Positions 9,141-17,602 of a DNA stretch of 64,000 nt are shown one piece after another. The DNA comes from Prevotella sp. UBA2754 (GTDB lineage: Bacteria > Bacteroidota > Bacteroidia > Bacteroidales > Bacteroidaceae). Position numbers and translations under genes: made by a program. The notes below the pieces were generated by a model. That model was given only the letters and a program-made list of their open reading frames with translations. It searched no databases and was not told the origin of the DNA. Location of the stretch: contig DEJG01000019.1 of the NCBI GenBank assembly GCA_002353295.1, forward strand, positions 515,107 to 579,106. Reading direction: 5' to 3'. Each line of letters starts with the position of its first letter. The stretch's first letter is position 1.

Positions 9141-9620
9141 ATGACAACTTTAGAAAAACAATTTGCGCAAACCGTTGCAGAACATAAAAGCACAATCTAC
9201 ACAGCGTGCTACATGTTCTCAAAAGATGCTGACGAAGTGAATGACCTGTTCCAGGAGGTACTAGTCAATCTTTGGAAGGGATTTGAGAGCTTCGAGCATC
9301 GTAGTAACATCAGGACGTGGATTTATCGCGTCGCACTTAACACCTGTATTTCAATCGACAGGAAGAAACGACGCTCTGCCTCAGTCCCATTGACGATGGA
9401 CATCAACTTCTTTGAAGACCGCGACGAGGATACCCGTCAGGTGGACATGCTCCACAAGCGTATCTCGCGTCTGCAACCCTTCGATCGGGCAATCGTCCTG
9501 CTCTGGCTCGAAAACCTGTCGTACGAGGAGATAGGCCAGATAGTCGGTATTTCTACAAAGAATGTCAGTGTTCGCCTGTTTAGGATTAGAGAACAGTTAA
9601 AACAAATGTCTAACGATTAA
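9141..9620 (+). CDS. ECF-type RNA polymerase sigma factor
   Basis: 159 aa. Region 2 (about residues 15-80) shows 'YMFSKDADEVNDLFQEVLVNLWKG' and 'RTWIYRVALNTCI'. Region 4 (about 105-155) has the helix-turn-helix 'LSYEEIGQIVGISTKNVSVRLFRIREQLK'. The spacer before it lacks a clear TAnnTTTG box, compatible with autoregulation by its own recognition sequence. The membrane protein 14 bp downstream is its likely regulatory partner. Confidence 0.9.
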   Translation: MTTLEKQFAQTVAEHKSTIYTACYMFSKDADEVNDLFQEVLVNLWKGFESFEHRSNIRTWIYRVALNTCISIDRKKRRSASVPLTMDINFFEDRDEDTRQVDMLHKRISRLQPFDRAIVLLWLENLSYEEIGQIVGISTKNVSVRLFRIREQLKQMSND

Positions 9621-9634
9621 AAAAATTATCCATT

Positions 9635-10237
9635 ATGCCAAACGAATTTGAATTTGATGATATGCGTCAGCAACTGCAAGTGTTGAAGAACAAGCTGGAC
9701 AAACAGGAAATAGTGAACGACCGACTGATGCGCAGTTCTATGAAGTCTAAAATGTCGTGGATCCGTAAGTATCTCATCATCGCCATTTTTGCTATACCCT
9801 TTGTCATGTTCTGTTTACTGCCGATGACTATGGCTGGCACAGTATCCTGGTGGTGGTATGGCTTCACTTTCCTCATGATTACTGCTGACGTAGTGGCCGA
9901 CTGGTATATCAACTACATTCCCAATGATGCCTTCCTGAAGGGTAACCTGGTGGAGACAGCCCAACGGCTGGTGCACATGAAGGAACTTCGCAAACGCAGT
10001 CTGATAATCGGTTTTGCAGTGCTCGTGTTCTGGATTGGCTGGATGTTCTTCGAACTCTATGGCAGTGCTTCGAGTGCCCCTTCCGGTAGCGATACGCAGG
10101 GTATGAGCATTGCCTTCATGGTGGGCGCTGGTATCGGTGGTGTGATAGGATCTATCCTCGGTCTCTGCCTCTACTTCAAGATGCAACGCACCAACGATGA
10201 CATTCTCCGTCAGATAGAGGAAATAACACAGGAATAA
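9635..10237 (+). CDS. Membrane protein co-transcribed with the ECF sigma factor
   Basis: 200 aa. N-terminal 35 residues are charged and helical (likely coiled coil, 'MRQQLQVLKNKLDKQEIV'), followed by four hydrophobic segments (about 46-66, 70-88, 124-142, 160-180) and a charged tail. No zinc-binding anti-sigma motif is present. Position directly after an ECF sigma gene and before a strong terminator suggests it modulates the sigma factor at the membrane, but this is inference. Confidence 0.65.
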   Translation: MPNEFEFDDMRQQLQVLKNKLDKQEIVNDRLMRSSMKSKMSWIRKYLIIAIFAIPFVMFCLLPMTMAGTVSWWWYGFTFLMITADVVADWYINYIPNDAFLKGNLVETAQRLVHMKELRKRSLIIGFAVLVFWIGWMFFELYGSASSAPSGSDTQGMSIAFMVGAGIGGVIGSILGLCLYFKMQRTNDDILRQIEEITQE

Positions 10238-10250
10238 ACCAAAAACTAAA

Positions 10251-10285
10251 AAGAAGGTAGCCGACCGCGGGCTACCTTCTTTGTT
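10251..10285. terminator. Bidirectional intrinsic terminator
   Basis: An 11-bp perfect stem AAGAAGGTAGC / GCTACCTTCTT (10251-10261 and 10271-10281) with a 9-base loop lies between the convergent sigma-factor operon and glnN. A-runs on one side and T-rich sequence on the other let it work in both directions. Confidence 0.85.
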
Positions 10286-10286
10286 A

Positions 10287-12506
10287 TTATCGGATAAACA
10301 AAAGTTCGCGATATTTGGGGAGTGTCCAAAGCCCGTCTTCCACGATGAGCTCCAACTTGTCTATCTCATAACGGATGGACTCCATCTTAGGACAGACGGT
10401 GTCGTGATAGACGATAGCACGCTCGTGGATGTTCTCAATGCGATTAGCCACCTTGCGAGCCTCGGTGAGTTCCTCTACCTGCTGCTCTATGCGCTCGGTG
10501 CGCTCGGCAATCTCCTCAATGAGTTTCATGTTGCGCGATGATAGGCGCTCAGCCTTGTCAGCAGAGAAAACGTCCTTCATGCCCTGCACGTTCTTGATGA
10601 GCTGACTCTGATAGTGGGTAGCCACGGGTATGATGTGGTTCATGGCAAGGTCGCCTAACACGCGGCCCTCTATCTGAACCGTCTTTACGTAGGTTTCCCA
10701 TTTTACTTCGTTGCGAGCCTCGAGTTCCTTGCGGTTCATGACCTTGGTGCTCTCGAACATCTTCACACTGCTCTCGTCGAGATAGTGTTCGAAGATGACT
10801 GGACACGATTTTTCAACGTCTAATCCGCGGCGGGCTGCCTCCTTGACCCATTCGTCTGAATAGCCGTTGCCATCGAAACGGATGGGCTTGCAAGTCTTGA
10901 TATCTTCCTTGAGGACTTCCAGAATGGCAGCGGTTTTCACGTGTTGCGTATTGGATGTTGGCTGTTGGCTGTATGCTTGAATCTTTTTATCGACACGCTG
11001 CTTGAACGAGGCGAGGGCTTCAGCCATCGCTGCATTGAGGGCTATCATAGCCGATGCACAGTTGACGCTGGAACCTGGTGCACGGAACTCGAAACGATTA
11101 CCGGTGAAGGCAAAGGGCGAGGTGCGGTTACGGTCGGTATTGTCAATAATCAGATCGGGAATCTGGGGAATGTCGATAGCCATACCCTGTTTGCCCTTGA
11201 GGTTGAAGAGCTCGTTGGTGTCCGACTGCTCGATATGGTCGAGCAATTCGGTGAGCTGAGTGCCCAGGAACGACGAGATGATGGCAGGAGGTGCCTCGTT
11301 GCCACCCAGACGGTGCTCGTTGGTAGCCGACATGATAGATGCCTTGAGCAGTCCGTTGTGCTTATGAACAGCCATCAGTGTCTCGACAATGAAGGTGACG
11401 AAGCGCAGATTCTCCTCAGGCGTCTTGCCAGGAGCATGCAGCAATACGCCATTGTCGGCAGAGAGGCTCCAGTTGTTGTGTTTACCCGACCCGTTGATGC
11501 CGTCGAAAGGCTTTTCGTGGAGCAGTACACGGAATCCGTGATTGCGAGCCACTTTCTTCATGAGCGACATGAGCAACATGTTATGGTCAACAGCCAGATT
11601 ACACTCCTCGAAGATAGGAGCCAACTCAAACTGGTTGGGGGCTACCTCGTTATGGCGCGTCTTGACGGGAATAGCCAGTTCGAGCGCCTGAATCTCCAAA
11701 TCCTTCATAAAGGCCTGCACGCGGTCGGGGATGGTGCCGAAGTAGTGGTCGTCCATCTGCTGGTTCTTGGCACTCTCGTGACCCATCAGCGTGCGTCCCG
11801 TCATCAGCAGGTCGGGGCGGGCAGAATAGAGTCCCTCGTCAACGAGGAAATACTCCTGTTCCCAACCCAGATTCACCTGAACTTTGGTGACGTCGTCGTA
11901 GAACAGTTGGCAAACATCTTTAGCTGCCTTGCCTACCGCATGGAGCGAGCGTAGCAGCGGAGCCTTGTAGTCGAGGGCTTCGCCCGTATAGGCGATGAAG
12001 ATAGTAGGAATACAGAGCGTGTCGTCAATGATGAACACAGGACTGGTTGGGTCCCACGCGCTGTAGCCGCGTGCTTCGAACGTATTGCGGATACCACCGT
12101 TAGGGAACGACGAAGCATCGGGCTCCTGCTGTACGAGCAGCTTGCCGCTGAACTTCTCTATCATACCTCCTTTGCCGTCGTGCTCCACAAAGGCATCGTG
12201 CTTTTCGGCAGTGCCCTCGGTAAGCGGCTGGAACCAGTGGGTATAGTGGGTTACCCCCATCTCCATGGCCCATTTCTTCATGCCGTCTGCCACGGCATCG
12301 GCTATCGAACGGTCGAGACGGGCACCGTTGTCCATCACGTCAATCATCGTATTGTACACATCGGAAGGCAGGTAACGGAACATCTTCTGCTTGTTGAAGA
12401 CGTATTTTCCGAAATATTCCGAAGGCCGTTCCTGAGGTACTTTTACCTCGACGGCACGTTTCTTGAACGCTTCTTCTACTACCTGAAATCTTAAATTGTT
12501 TGCCAT
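10287..12506 (-). CDS. glnN: Type III glutamine synthetase
   Basis: 739 aa, the length of GSIII enzymes (ATP + glutamate + NH4+ to glutamine). The GSIII hallmark 'NGSGKHNNWSLS' is present, as are 'RHNEVAPNQFELAPIFEECN' pieces and 'NEHRLGGNEAPPAI'. It is the last gene of aguA-aguB-glnN: the aguB stop is one base before this ATG. The ammonia released by the two upstream enzymes can thus be captured at once. Oddity: a 7-bp tandem repeat is translated as ..QQPTSNTQ.. near residue 515, a low-complexity insert in an otherwise conserved enzyme. Confidence 0.96.
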   Translation of the reverse strand: MANNLRFQVVEEAFKKRAVEVKVPQERPSEYFGKYVFNKQKMFRYLPSDVYNTMIDVMDNGARLDRSIADAVADGMKKWAMEMGVTHYTHWFQPLTEGTAEKHDAFVEHDGKGGMIEKFSGKLLVQQEPDASSFPNGGIRNTFEARGYSAWDPTSPVFIIDDTLCIPTIFIAYTGEALDYKAPLLRSLHAVGKAAKDVCQLFYDDVTKVQVNLGWEQEYFLVDEGLYSARPDLLMTGRTLMGHESAKNQQMDDHYFGTIPDRVQAFMKDLEIQALELAIPVKTRHNEVAPNQFELAPIFEECNLAVDHNMLLMSLMKKVARNHGFRVLLHEKPFDGINGSGKHNNWSLSADNGVLLHAPGKTPEENLRFVTFIVETLMAVHKHNGLLKASIMSATNEHRLGGNEAPPAIISSFLGTQLTELLDHIEQSDTNELFNLKGKQGMAIDIPQIPDLIIDNTDRNRTSPFAFTGNRFEFRAPGSSVNCASAMIALNAAMAEALASFKQRVDKKIQAYSQQPTSNTQHVKTAAILEVLKEDIKTCKPIRFDGNGYSDEWVKEAARRGLDVEKSCPVIFEHYLDESSVKMFESTKVMNRKELEARNEVKWETYVKTVQIEGRVLGDLAMNHIIPVATHYQSQLIKNVQGMKDVFSADKAERLSSRNMKLIEEIAERTERIEQQVEELTEARKVANRIENIHERAIVYHDTVCPKMESIRYEIDKLELIVEDGLWTLPKYRELLFIR
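10951..10975 (-). repeat. In-frame 7-bp tandem repeat in glnN
   Basis: Plus-strand units TTGGATG-TTGGCTG-TTGGCTG are read in frame as Gln/Pro/Thr/Ser/Asn-rich residues between two helices of GSIII. Period 7 means three copies (21 bp) keep the frame. Confidence 0.65.
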
Positions 12507-12507
12507 A

Positions 12508-13371
12508 TTAGTCTATGTATCGTTTTGTTATGTCTTGATATGCATCGATGCGTCTGTCGCGCAGGAAAGGCCACCAGCGACGCACCTGTTCGGTTCGCTC
12601 CATGTCCACCTCGACAATGGTCTCTGCCTCTTGGTCGGTAGGGGCCTCGTAGAGCAGTTCGCCCTGTGGGCCGGCTACGAAACTGGTTCCCCAGAAGAGT
12701 TGAGAGTTAAGAGTTTTCTCTTCGCCTACACGATTCACCGTAATGACGGGCAGACCATTGGCTACAGCATGACCACGCTGAACCGTCTGCCATGCCATAC
12801 GCTGGCGCTGCTGTTCCTCGGGCGTGTCGTTGGGGTCGTATCCGATAGCGGTGGGGTAAATGAGCAACTGGGCTCCCTGCATCGCCATCAGACGGGCTGC
12901 CTCAGGGTACCACTGGTCCCAACAGACGAGTACGCCCAGGCAACCAACGGAGGTCTTGATGGGGTGGAATCCCAAATCGCCAGGCGTGAAGTAGAACTTC
13001 TCGTAGTAGCCTGGGTCATCGGGTATGTGCATTTTGCGATAGATGCCGGCGATAGAGCCGTCGCGTTCCAGCACGACAGCCGTGTTATGATAAAGGCCGG
13101 CGGCACGCTTCTCGAAGAGTGACGTGACGATGACAACCCCCAACTCTCGAGCCAAGTCGCCGAAGAACTCGGTAGAGGGACCAGGGATGGGCTCTGCCTG
13201 ACTGAATACGTTGACATCCTCGGTCTGACAGAAATACAACCCGTTGTGAAGCTCCTGCAGGACGATGAGCTGGGCGCCCTGCTGAGCCAGACTGCGTATC
13301 TTGGTGGCCAAGCGTTTGATGTTCTGCTCGGCATCAGCAGTATTGTGTTGTTGAATAATACCTATTTTCAT
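12508..13371 (-). CDS. aguB: N-carbamoylputrescine amidase
   Basis: 287 aa carbon-nitrogen hydrolase. The Glu-Lys-Cys triad is visible: 'VLQELHNGLYF' (Glu), 'YRKMHIPDDPGYYEKFYF' (Lys) and 'LVCWDQWYPEAARL' (Cys). It converts N-carbamoylputrescine to putrescine, CO2 and NH3. aguA lies 25 bp upstream and glnN 1 bp downstream. A short 7-bp tandem repeat (12697-12717) codes for 'EKTLNSQL' where relatives have a different short loop before 'FWGTSFVAGPQGE'. Confidence 0.95.
   Translation of the reverse strand: MKIGIIQQHNTADAEQNIKRLATKIRSLAQQGAQLIVLQELHNGLYFCQTEDVNVFSQAEPIPGPSTEFFGDLARELGVVIVTSLFEKRAAGLYHNTAVVLERDGSIAGIYRKMHIPDDPGYYEKFYFTPGDLGFHPIKTSVGCLGVLVCWDQWYPEAARLMAMQGAQLLIYPTAIGYDPNDTPEEQQRQRMAWQTVQRGHAVANGLPVITVNRVGEEKTLNSQLFWGTSFVAGPQGELLYEAPTDQEAETIVEVDMERTEQVRRWWPFLRDRRIDAYQDITKRYID
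12697..12717 (-). repeat. In-frame 7-bp tandem repeat in aguB
   Basis: Three plus-strand units GAGTTGA-GAGTTAA-GAGTTTT inside aguB. The unit belongs to the same family as the repeat in aguA (14091-14165). Confidence 0.6.
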
Positions 13372-13396
13372 TTTTTACCTTTTTTACTTTTTAGCT

Positions 13397-14386
13397 TTAA
13401 TAGTATTGCATGGTACAACAATGAAGACTGCCGTGTTGCTTAATGACAGCCTGACAATCGATGCCCACCATTTCGCGGTCAGGAAAAGCCTGCTGGATGA
13501 TGTCCAAAGCCTCTTGGTCGAGGTCGGGCTGCCCGTAAGTAGGCACCAGTACGGCACCATTAATGACCAGATAGTTGGCATAGGTGGCTGGAAGCCGATA
13601 GCCCTCATCATAGATAGGACGGGGGAGTGGCAATTTCAAGAGTCGGTAGGGATGGCCCTCCAGCGTCTTGAGCTGTTGTAATTCGCGTTCCATCTCCATA
13701 AGGTCAGGATGCGCCTCGTCAGCCCCTATATATAATAAGGTATCGTCAGGACAGATGCGCACCAGTGTATCGATATGTCCGTCAGTGTCGTCGCCCAGCA
13801 GACTGCCATGTTGCAGCCACACGATGCGCTCAGCACCCAGATATGTCTTCAGTCGGTCTTCGATGTCGGCTTTGGTCAAGGGCTGGTTGCGATGTGGCGC
13901 CATCAGACAGCATTCGGTCGTGAATACAGTCCCCTTGCCGTCGCTCTCAATCGAGCCACCTTCCAAAACGAAGTCCAAATGGGGTTCGTAGATGCCCTTT
14001 ACCAATCCTCTGTCATACAATTGTCGGTTAATCTGGTTATCCAGTTCGGCAGGAAATTTCTCGCCCCAGCCGTTGAATCGGAAATCGAGGAGGAGAGTTG
14101 AGAGTATTCCCGAGCTTTGCTCGCCTACCCGTAGCCTTTGAGAGTTGGGAGTTGAGAGTTGCTCTACCGTGATGAAGCCGTGATCGCGCGCCCACGTGTC
14201 GTTATGAGGGATATCATCAACAATAATCAGTGACTCGCGTTTACGGATTTCGCGTGCCATTTCTTCGTAAACAGCTGTGATTTCGGGCAAGATAGGAGCC
14301 CAGTCAGTAGCCTCGTGCGGCCATGTGAGCTGCACGGCACTTTGTTTCTCCCATTCGGCAGGCATCCGCCTCTTTGTTAATTTCAT
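13397..14386 (-). CDS. aguA: Agmatine deiminase
   Basis: 329 aa; hydrolyses agmatine to N-carbamoylputrescine and NH3. Catalytic landmarks: 'DTWARDHGF' near residue 64, 'LDFVLEGGSIESDGKG', 'GDDTDGHIDTLVR' and the C-terminal Cys motif 'QHGSLHCCTMQYY'. First gene of the polyamine operon. Residues about 74-98 (EQLSTPNSQRLRVGEQ..) look like an insertion relative to the usual short loop before 'LLDFRFNGWGEKFPAELDNQ' and coincide exactly with a DNA repeat element. Confidence 0.95.
   Translation of the reverse strand: MKLTKRRMPAEWEKQSAVQLTWPHEATDWAPILPEITAVYEEMAREIRKRESLIIVDDIPHNDTWARDHGFITVEQLSTPNSQRLRVGEQSSGILSTLLLDFRFNGWGEKFPAELDNQINRQLYDRGLVKGIYEPHLDFVLEGGSIESDGKGTVFTTECCLMAPHRNQPLTKADIEDRLKTYLGAERIVWLQHGSLLGDDTDGHIDTLVRICPDDTLLYIGADEAHPDLMEMERELQQLKTLEGHPYRLLKLPLPRPIYDEGYRLPATYANYLVINGAVLVPTYGQPDLDQEALDIIQQAFPDREMVGIDCQAVIKQHGSLHCCTMQYY
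14091..14165 (-). repeat. Repeat element translated inside aguA
   Basis: Two blocks of GAGAGTTG-type 7-bp units (14093-14107 and 14139-14161) flank a small inverted repeat CGAGC-TTT-GCTCG (14111-14123). The whole element is open in frame and adds roughly 25 residues to agmatine deiminase. Confidence 0.65.
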
Positions 14387-14390
14387 GGTG

Positions 14391-14449
14391 CAAAATTACG
14401 AAATAATTATTAATTATATGTGAAGCATTAAAATATTTTTGTAATTTTG
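14391..14449. promoter_or_regulatory. Divergent leaderless-type promoters of aguA and the Fet-like operon
   Basis: Minus strand TAATTTTG (14391-14398) ends 4 bases before the aguA ATG. Plus strand TAATTTTG (14442-14449) ends 4 bases before the ATG at 14454. With transcription starting a few bases after the box, both mRNAs would have almost no 5' leader. Confidence 0.6.
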
Positions 14450-14453
14450 CAGC

Positions 14454-15014
14454 ATGTTAGAGTTGCATAACGTAACAATAGAACCGAAGATTCACTCGCT
14501 CTCACTAACCGTAGGCGATGGGCAGTTGGTGTGCTTGACAGGTCGCGAAGGTGCTGGCAAGACCACTGTCTTACGTGCCGTGTTGGGGCTGATTCCTATT
14601 CAGGGTGGGCACATCAGTATAGACGGAGAATTGCTGACGCCACGCTCGGCTCCCTATTTCCGTCGGCAGATAGCATACGTGCCCCAACAGTTGACGTGTA
14701 TCGAGGATTACGACAGTATGGCCGACATTTCAGAACTGTTGTTTGGACTGCGTGTGAACAAAGGCGGGGCGTCGTATAAAGTGCCTACCGATGGGCGCCG
14801 ATGGGCTGAACTGAAGATAGACGAGCGCTATCTGTTGCTGTTGCAGAATGCCATGCAGCTGAACAAAACTCTTTTGATAATAGACGAGCCGGCAGCACCT
14901 ATCAGTGCCGAAACAATGGAACAAGTGGACAGCTTGTTGACGGAAGCTGCCCGGAGAGGGGCTACGGTGTTGGCTGTCAATTCACGAATCCTTCAAAATC
15001 AGATACAACTATGA
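14454..15014 (+). CDS. ABC-type ATPase, degenerate (FetA-like)
   Basis: 186 aa, shorter than usual ABC ATPases. Walker A 'GREGAGKTT' (about 31-39), Q-loop 'YVPQQL' and Walker B 'LLIIDEP' are present. The LSGGQ signature is not: that place reads 'ELKIDERYLLLLQ'. The switch histidine after Walker B is replaced ('VLAVNSRI'). It overlaps by 4 bp a FetB/UPF0014-like permease, so together they resemble the FetAB metal exporter with an ATPase that has lost part of its helical domain. Confidence 0.8.
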   Translation: MLELHNVTIEPKIHSLSLTVGDGQLVCLTGREGAGKTTVLRAVLGLIPIQGGHISIDGELLTPRSAPYFRRQIAYVPQQLTCIEDYDSMADISELLFGLRVNKGGASYKVPTDGRRWAELKIDERYLLLLQNAMQLNKTLLIIDEPAAPISAETMEQVDSLLTEAARRGATVLAVNSRILQNQIQL

Positions 15015-15730
15015 ATATAACGATTGTCAGATTGCTATTAGGTATCCTGTTGCTGGCTATCCCAGCATTGATCCTATTTCGTCTGGATCGTCGCTTCTTG
15101 CGTCAATCGGCCACCGTGTTGGTACGATTCTCCTTGACGATGCTGGTGATGCTGGGCATTCTCTACTTCATATTTGAGTGGGACAAAGCCTGGGTCAACA
15201 TTCTGTGGGTGCTCCTAAGCAGTGGGGTGGCTACAGCCGTATATTGTAAGAAACGTTGGCAGTCGATTCCTATCTATATCAGTATGACGGTGGTTACCTT
15301 TGTAATGGGAATCATCGTGCTGTTGTTGTCAGACGTTCCTCATTTGTTCAGTGCATCGTTGTTTATCCCGGTGATGACGATGTTGCAGGCCGAAGCACTC
15401 TTCGTTTGCAGAAAAGGGATTACCACCTTTGTGATGGAGCGTCGCGCACATAAGGATTTGTTGGAGTATCTGCAGGGAAACGGTGCTTCACAGTTGGAGG
15501 CTTTGCGGCCCTTTGTGACCAAGGCTATCACTCGCGCTTTCAATCCCATCCTGCAACAGTTGCTGTTGGTGGGACTGGTCTTTGTCCCCTCGCTGCTGTG
15601 TGGCTTGCTGATAGGTGGTTTCTCGCCTCTGCAGGCTATTGGTTTCGTGACTCTGATGACTTTTGCCGCTTTGAGCAGTACGATGCTGGTGCTCGTGTTC
15701 TGCATATTTATCTACACCAGAATTAGTTAA
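15011..15730 (+). CDS. FetB/UPF0014-family permease
   Basis: 239 aa with about seven hydrophobic segments. The C-terminal region 'LLLVGLVFVPSLLCGLLIGG' then 'SPLQAIGFVTLMTF' matches the conserved end of the UPF0014 (FetB/YbbM) family, the membrane half of a reported iron exporter. Coupled to the ATPase by an ATGA-type overlap. The substrate in this organism is not shown by the sequence. Confidence 0.82.
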   Translation: MNITIVRLLLGILLLAIPALILFRLDRRFLRQSATVLVRFSLTMLVMLGILYFIFEWDKAWVNILWVLLSSGVATAVYCKKRWQSIPIYISMTVVTFVMGIIVLLLSDVPHLFSASLFIPVMTMLQAEALFVCRKGITTFVMERRAHKDLLEYLQGNGASQLEALRPFVTKAITRAFNPILQQLLLVGLVFVPSLLCGLLIGGFSPLQAIGFVTLMTFAALSSTMLVLVFCIFIYTRIS

Positions 15731-15738
15731 GACACAAA

Positions 15739-16518
15739 ATGAAAAGATGGTTTATCTGCATAGCAGCCATGATGCTGCTCAGTCTGCAATCGTGCGGACA
15801 GAAAGTTGAGAAGAATGAATCGGCGGATCAGCATAACACCCTGACCGACGTGCGTATTCCGCAGGAAACAACACCTTTGCAGCGTTATGCCTATAAGGCG
15901 TGGTATTCGGAGTCGATGCGCATTCCGTTGGCTGTAGCGTGGTATCTCACCGGTAATCACGTATCAGGTAAATACAAGCGAGGGGGCGTGGCTTTCCAAC
16001 CGGACGAGGAAGTGAAGGGCGACCCAGTGACCACCTTTGACTATATGCAGTCGGGCTATTCGCGCGGTCACATGTGTCCGTCGGGTGATAACAAATGGAA
16101 TCAACGTGCCCAGGAGGAGTCGTTCCTGATGACGAATATCTGTCCGCAGAACGGTAAACTGAACGGAGGCGACTGGAATGATTTGGAGATGCTGTGCCGT
16201 ACGTGGGCAAAGCGTTACGATAGGGTTTACATCGTTTGCGGTCCCATCCTGCGTGGCAATAATCACAAGACGATAGGTCGGCAGCGCAATCGTCGTATCA
16301 CGGTGCCAGAGGCTTTCTATAAGGTCGTGATGCGTACAGGCAAGAATCCTGCTGCCATCGGTTTTATCTATGAGAACAACGGTAGCAGTCAGCCTATGCG
16401 TCAGGCCGTTCGTACGGTTGATGAGATAGAAAAACTGACTGGCTTTGATTTCTTCTCAGCCCTCGAGGATCATATTGAGAACTGGATAGAAGCCAAAGCC
16501 AGTCTGAAGGATTGGTAA
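15739..16518 (+). CDS. DNA/RNA non-specific endonuclease, lipoprotein
   Basis: 259 aa. Lipoprotein signal peptide (MKRWFICIAAMMLLSLQ-SC) followed by a beta-beta-alpha-metal nuclease domain: 'SGYSRGHMCPSGDNKWN' holds the catalytic His of the DRGH-type motif, and 'MTNICPQNGKLNGGDWNDLE' the metal-binding Asn. The NucA family degrades DNA and RNA outside the cytoplasm, mostly for nutrition. It starts 8 bp after the permease and is probably in the same transcript. Confidence 0.9.
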   Translation: MKRWFICIAAMMLLSLQSCGQKVEKNESADQHNTLTDVRIPQETTPLQRYAYKAWYSESMRIPLAVAWYLTGNHVSGKYKRGGVAFQPDEEVKGDPVTTFDYMQSGYSRGHMCPSGDNKWNQRAQEESFLMTNICPQNGKLNGGDWNDLEMLCRTWAKRYDRVYIVCGPILRGNNHKTIGRQRNRRITVPEAFYKVVMRTGKNPAAIGFIYENNGSSQPMRQAVRTVDEIEKLTGFDFFSALEDHIENWIEAKASLKDW

Positions 16519-16528
16519 TATCTTTTGG

Positions 16529-17602
16529 TCAGATAGCCTGTCTGAAGTCTGCAAGCGTAATTTCCACGAGTTGTTCGTCACTCACCTTGCCAGCCTTGGC
16601 AAGACGGTTGGCCTGCGCTTGGATGGTCTTCTCAAACAGGTTGCGCACATATCGGGCATTACCGAAGTTGCGGTCTTTCGTGGCAACCTTATTCTGGAGA
16701 TGCTCAAAAACCGCACTGGCTGCCTCCTTGGTGATGGTATATTGGTTTTTCTTCAGATACTGACGGAAGATTTTATAAAGGTCTTCGGCGGAATAGTCGG
16801 GGAAGTTGATGTACCGATTGAAACGTGACTCCAGACCAGGGTTGGTATTGATGAACTGTTTCATCTCGTTGGTATAACCAGCCACAATCACTACCAAGCG
16901 GTCGCGATCGTCCTCCATGCGCTTCAGCAGCGTGGCTACGGCTTCAGAACCATAGTCTTGGCTCGACTGACTCTGGGTGAGCGCATAGGCCTCGTCGATG
17001 AAGAGTACGCCTCCGAGGGCAGAGTCGCACATGTGATTCACTCGGGGAGCCGTCTGACCTACATACTGTCCGATGAGTCCGGAACGGTCAGTCTCTACAA
17101 GATGGCCTTTTTTCAGAATCCCCAAATCCTTATAGATGCGTGCTACGATACGCGCCACGGTAGTCTTACCTGTACCGGGACTGCCCGTGAAGACAAGGTG
17201 ATAGTTCAGGTTGGGTGTCTTCAGTCCCTTGTCCTTACGGGCTTTCTGCACCTTCACATAGTTGGCAAGCGAGTGTACTTCCGCCTTCACGGCTTCCAGA
17301 CCTATCAGTTCGTCAAGTTCTTGATAGGGGTCGCCCTCTTCCTTCTTCTTCTTGTCAGATTTGTCGTCGGCTTTATCCCCTTCTTCGCGGTCATCCTTAT
17401 CCACGAATTTGTATTTATGTCCACTCTCGTCAGAGCCGTCATCGTCATCATCGAAGACGAGCTTCTTTTCCTTGTTTTCAGATCCAGAGTCTTCATTGCC
17501 AAGAACCATGGTACATCCGCCCATCATCAGGAAACAGGCGGTGATACAGATAATAATGATTGTCAGTTGCTTACTACTGAAGCGGTCGAAAAAACTTGCC
17601 AT
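16529..17602 (-). CDS. Membrane-tethered AAA ATPase (CbxX/CfqX type)
   Basis: I use the ATG at 17602 (357 aa) rather than the longer open frame. N-terminus: 'SKQLTIIIICITACFLMMGGC', a hydrophobic anchor that could be a transmembrane helix or a lipobox. It is followed by about 75 very acidic/lysine-rich residues, then a single AAA domain with Walker A 'GSPGTGKTT', Walker B 'GVLFIDEAYAL', the 'GYTNEMKQFINTNPGLESRF' sensor segment and the C-terminal lid 'RNFGNARYVRNLFEKTI'. The CbxX group remodels protein complexes (e.g. Rubisco activase). The target here is unknown. Confidence 0.85.
   Translation of the reverse strand: MASFFDRFSSKQLTIIIICITACFLMMGGCTMVLGNEDSGSENKEKKLVFDDDDDGSDESGHKYKFVDKDDREEGDKADDKSDKKKKEEGDPYQELDELIGLEAVKAEVHSLANYVKVQKARKDKGLKTPNLNYHLVFTGSPGTGKTTVARIVARIYKDLGILKKGHLVETDRSGLIGQYVGQTAPRVNHMCDSALGGVLFIDEAYALTQSQSSQDYGSEAVATLLKRMEDDRDRLVVIVAGYTNEMKQFINTNPGLESRFNRYINFPDYSAEDLYKIFRQYLKKNQYTITKEAASAVFEHLQNKVATKDRNFGNARYVRNLFEKTIQAQANRLAKAGKVSDEQLVEITLADFRQAI

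Noticed and set aside
10941..11954. 337-codon plus-strand open frame opposite glnN
   Set aside because: It is a shadow of the highly conserved glutamine synthetase, without a promoter or family resemblance.
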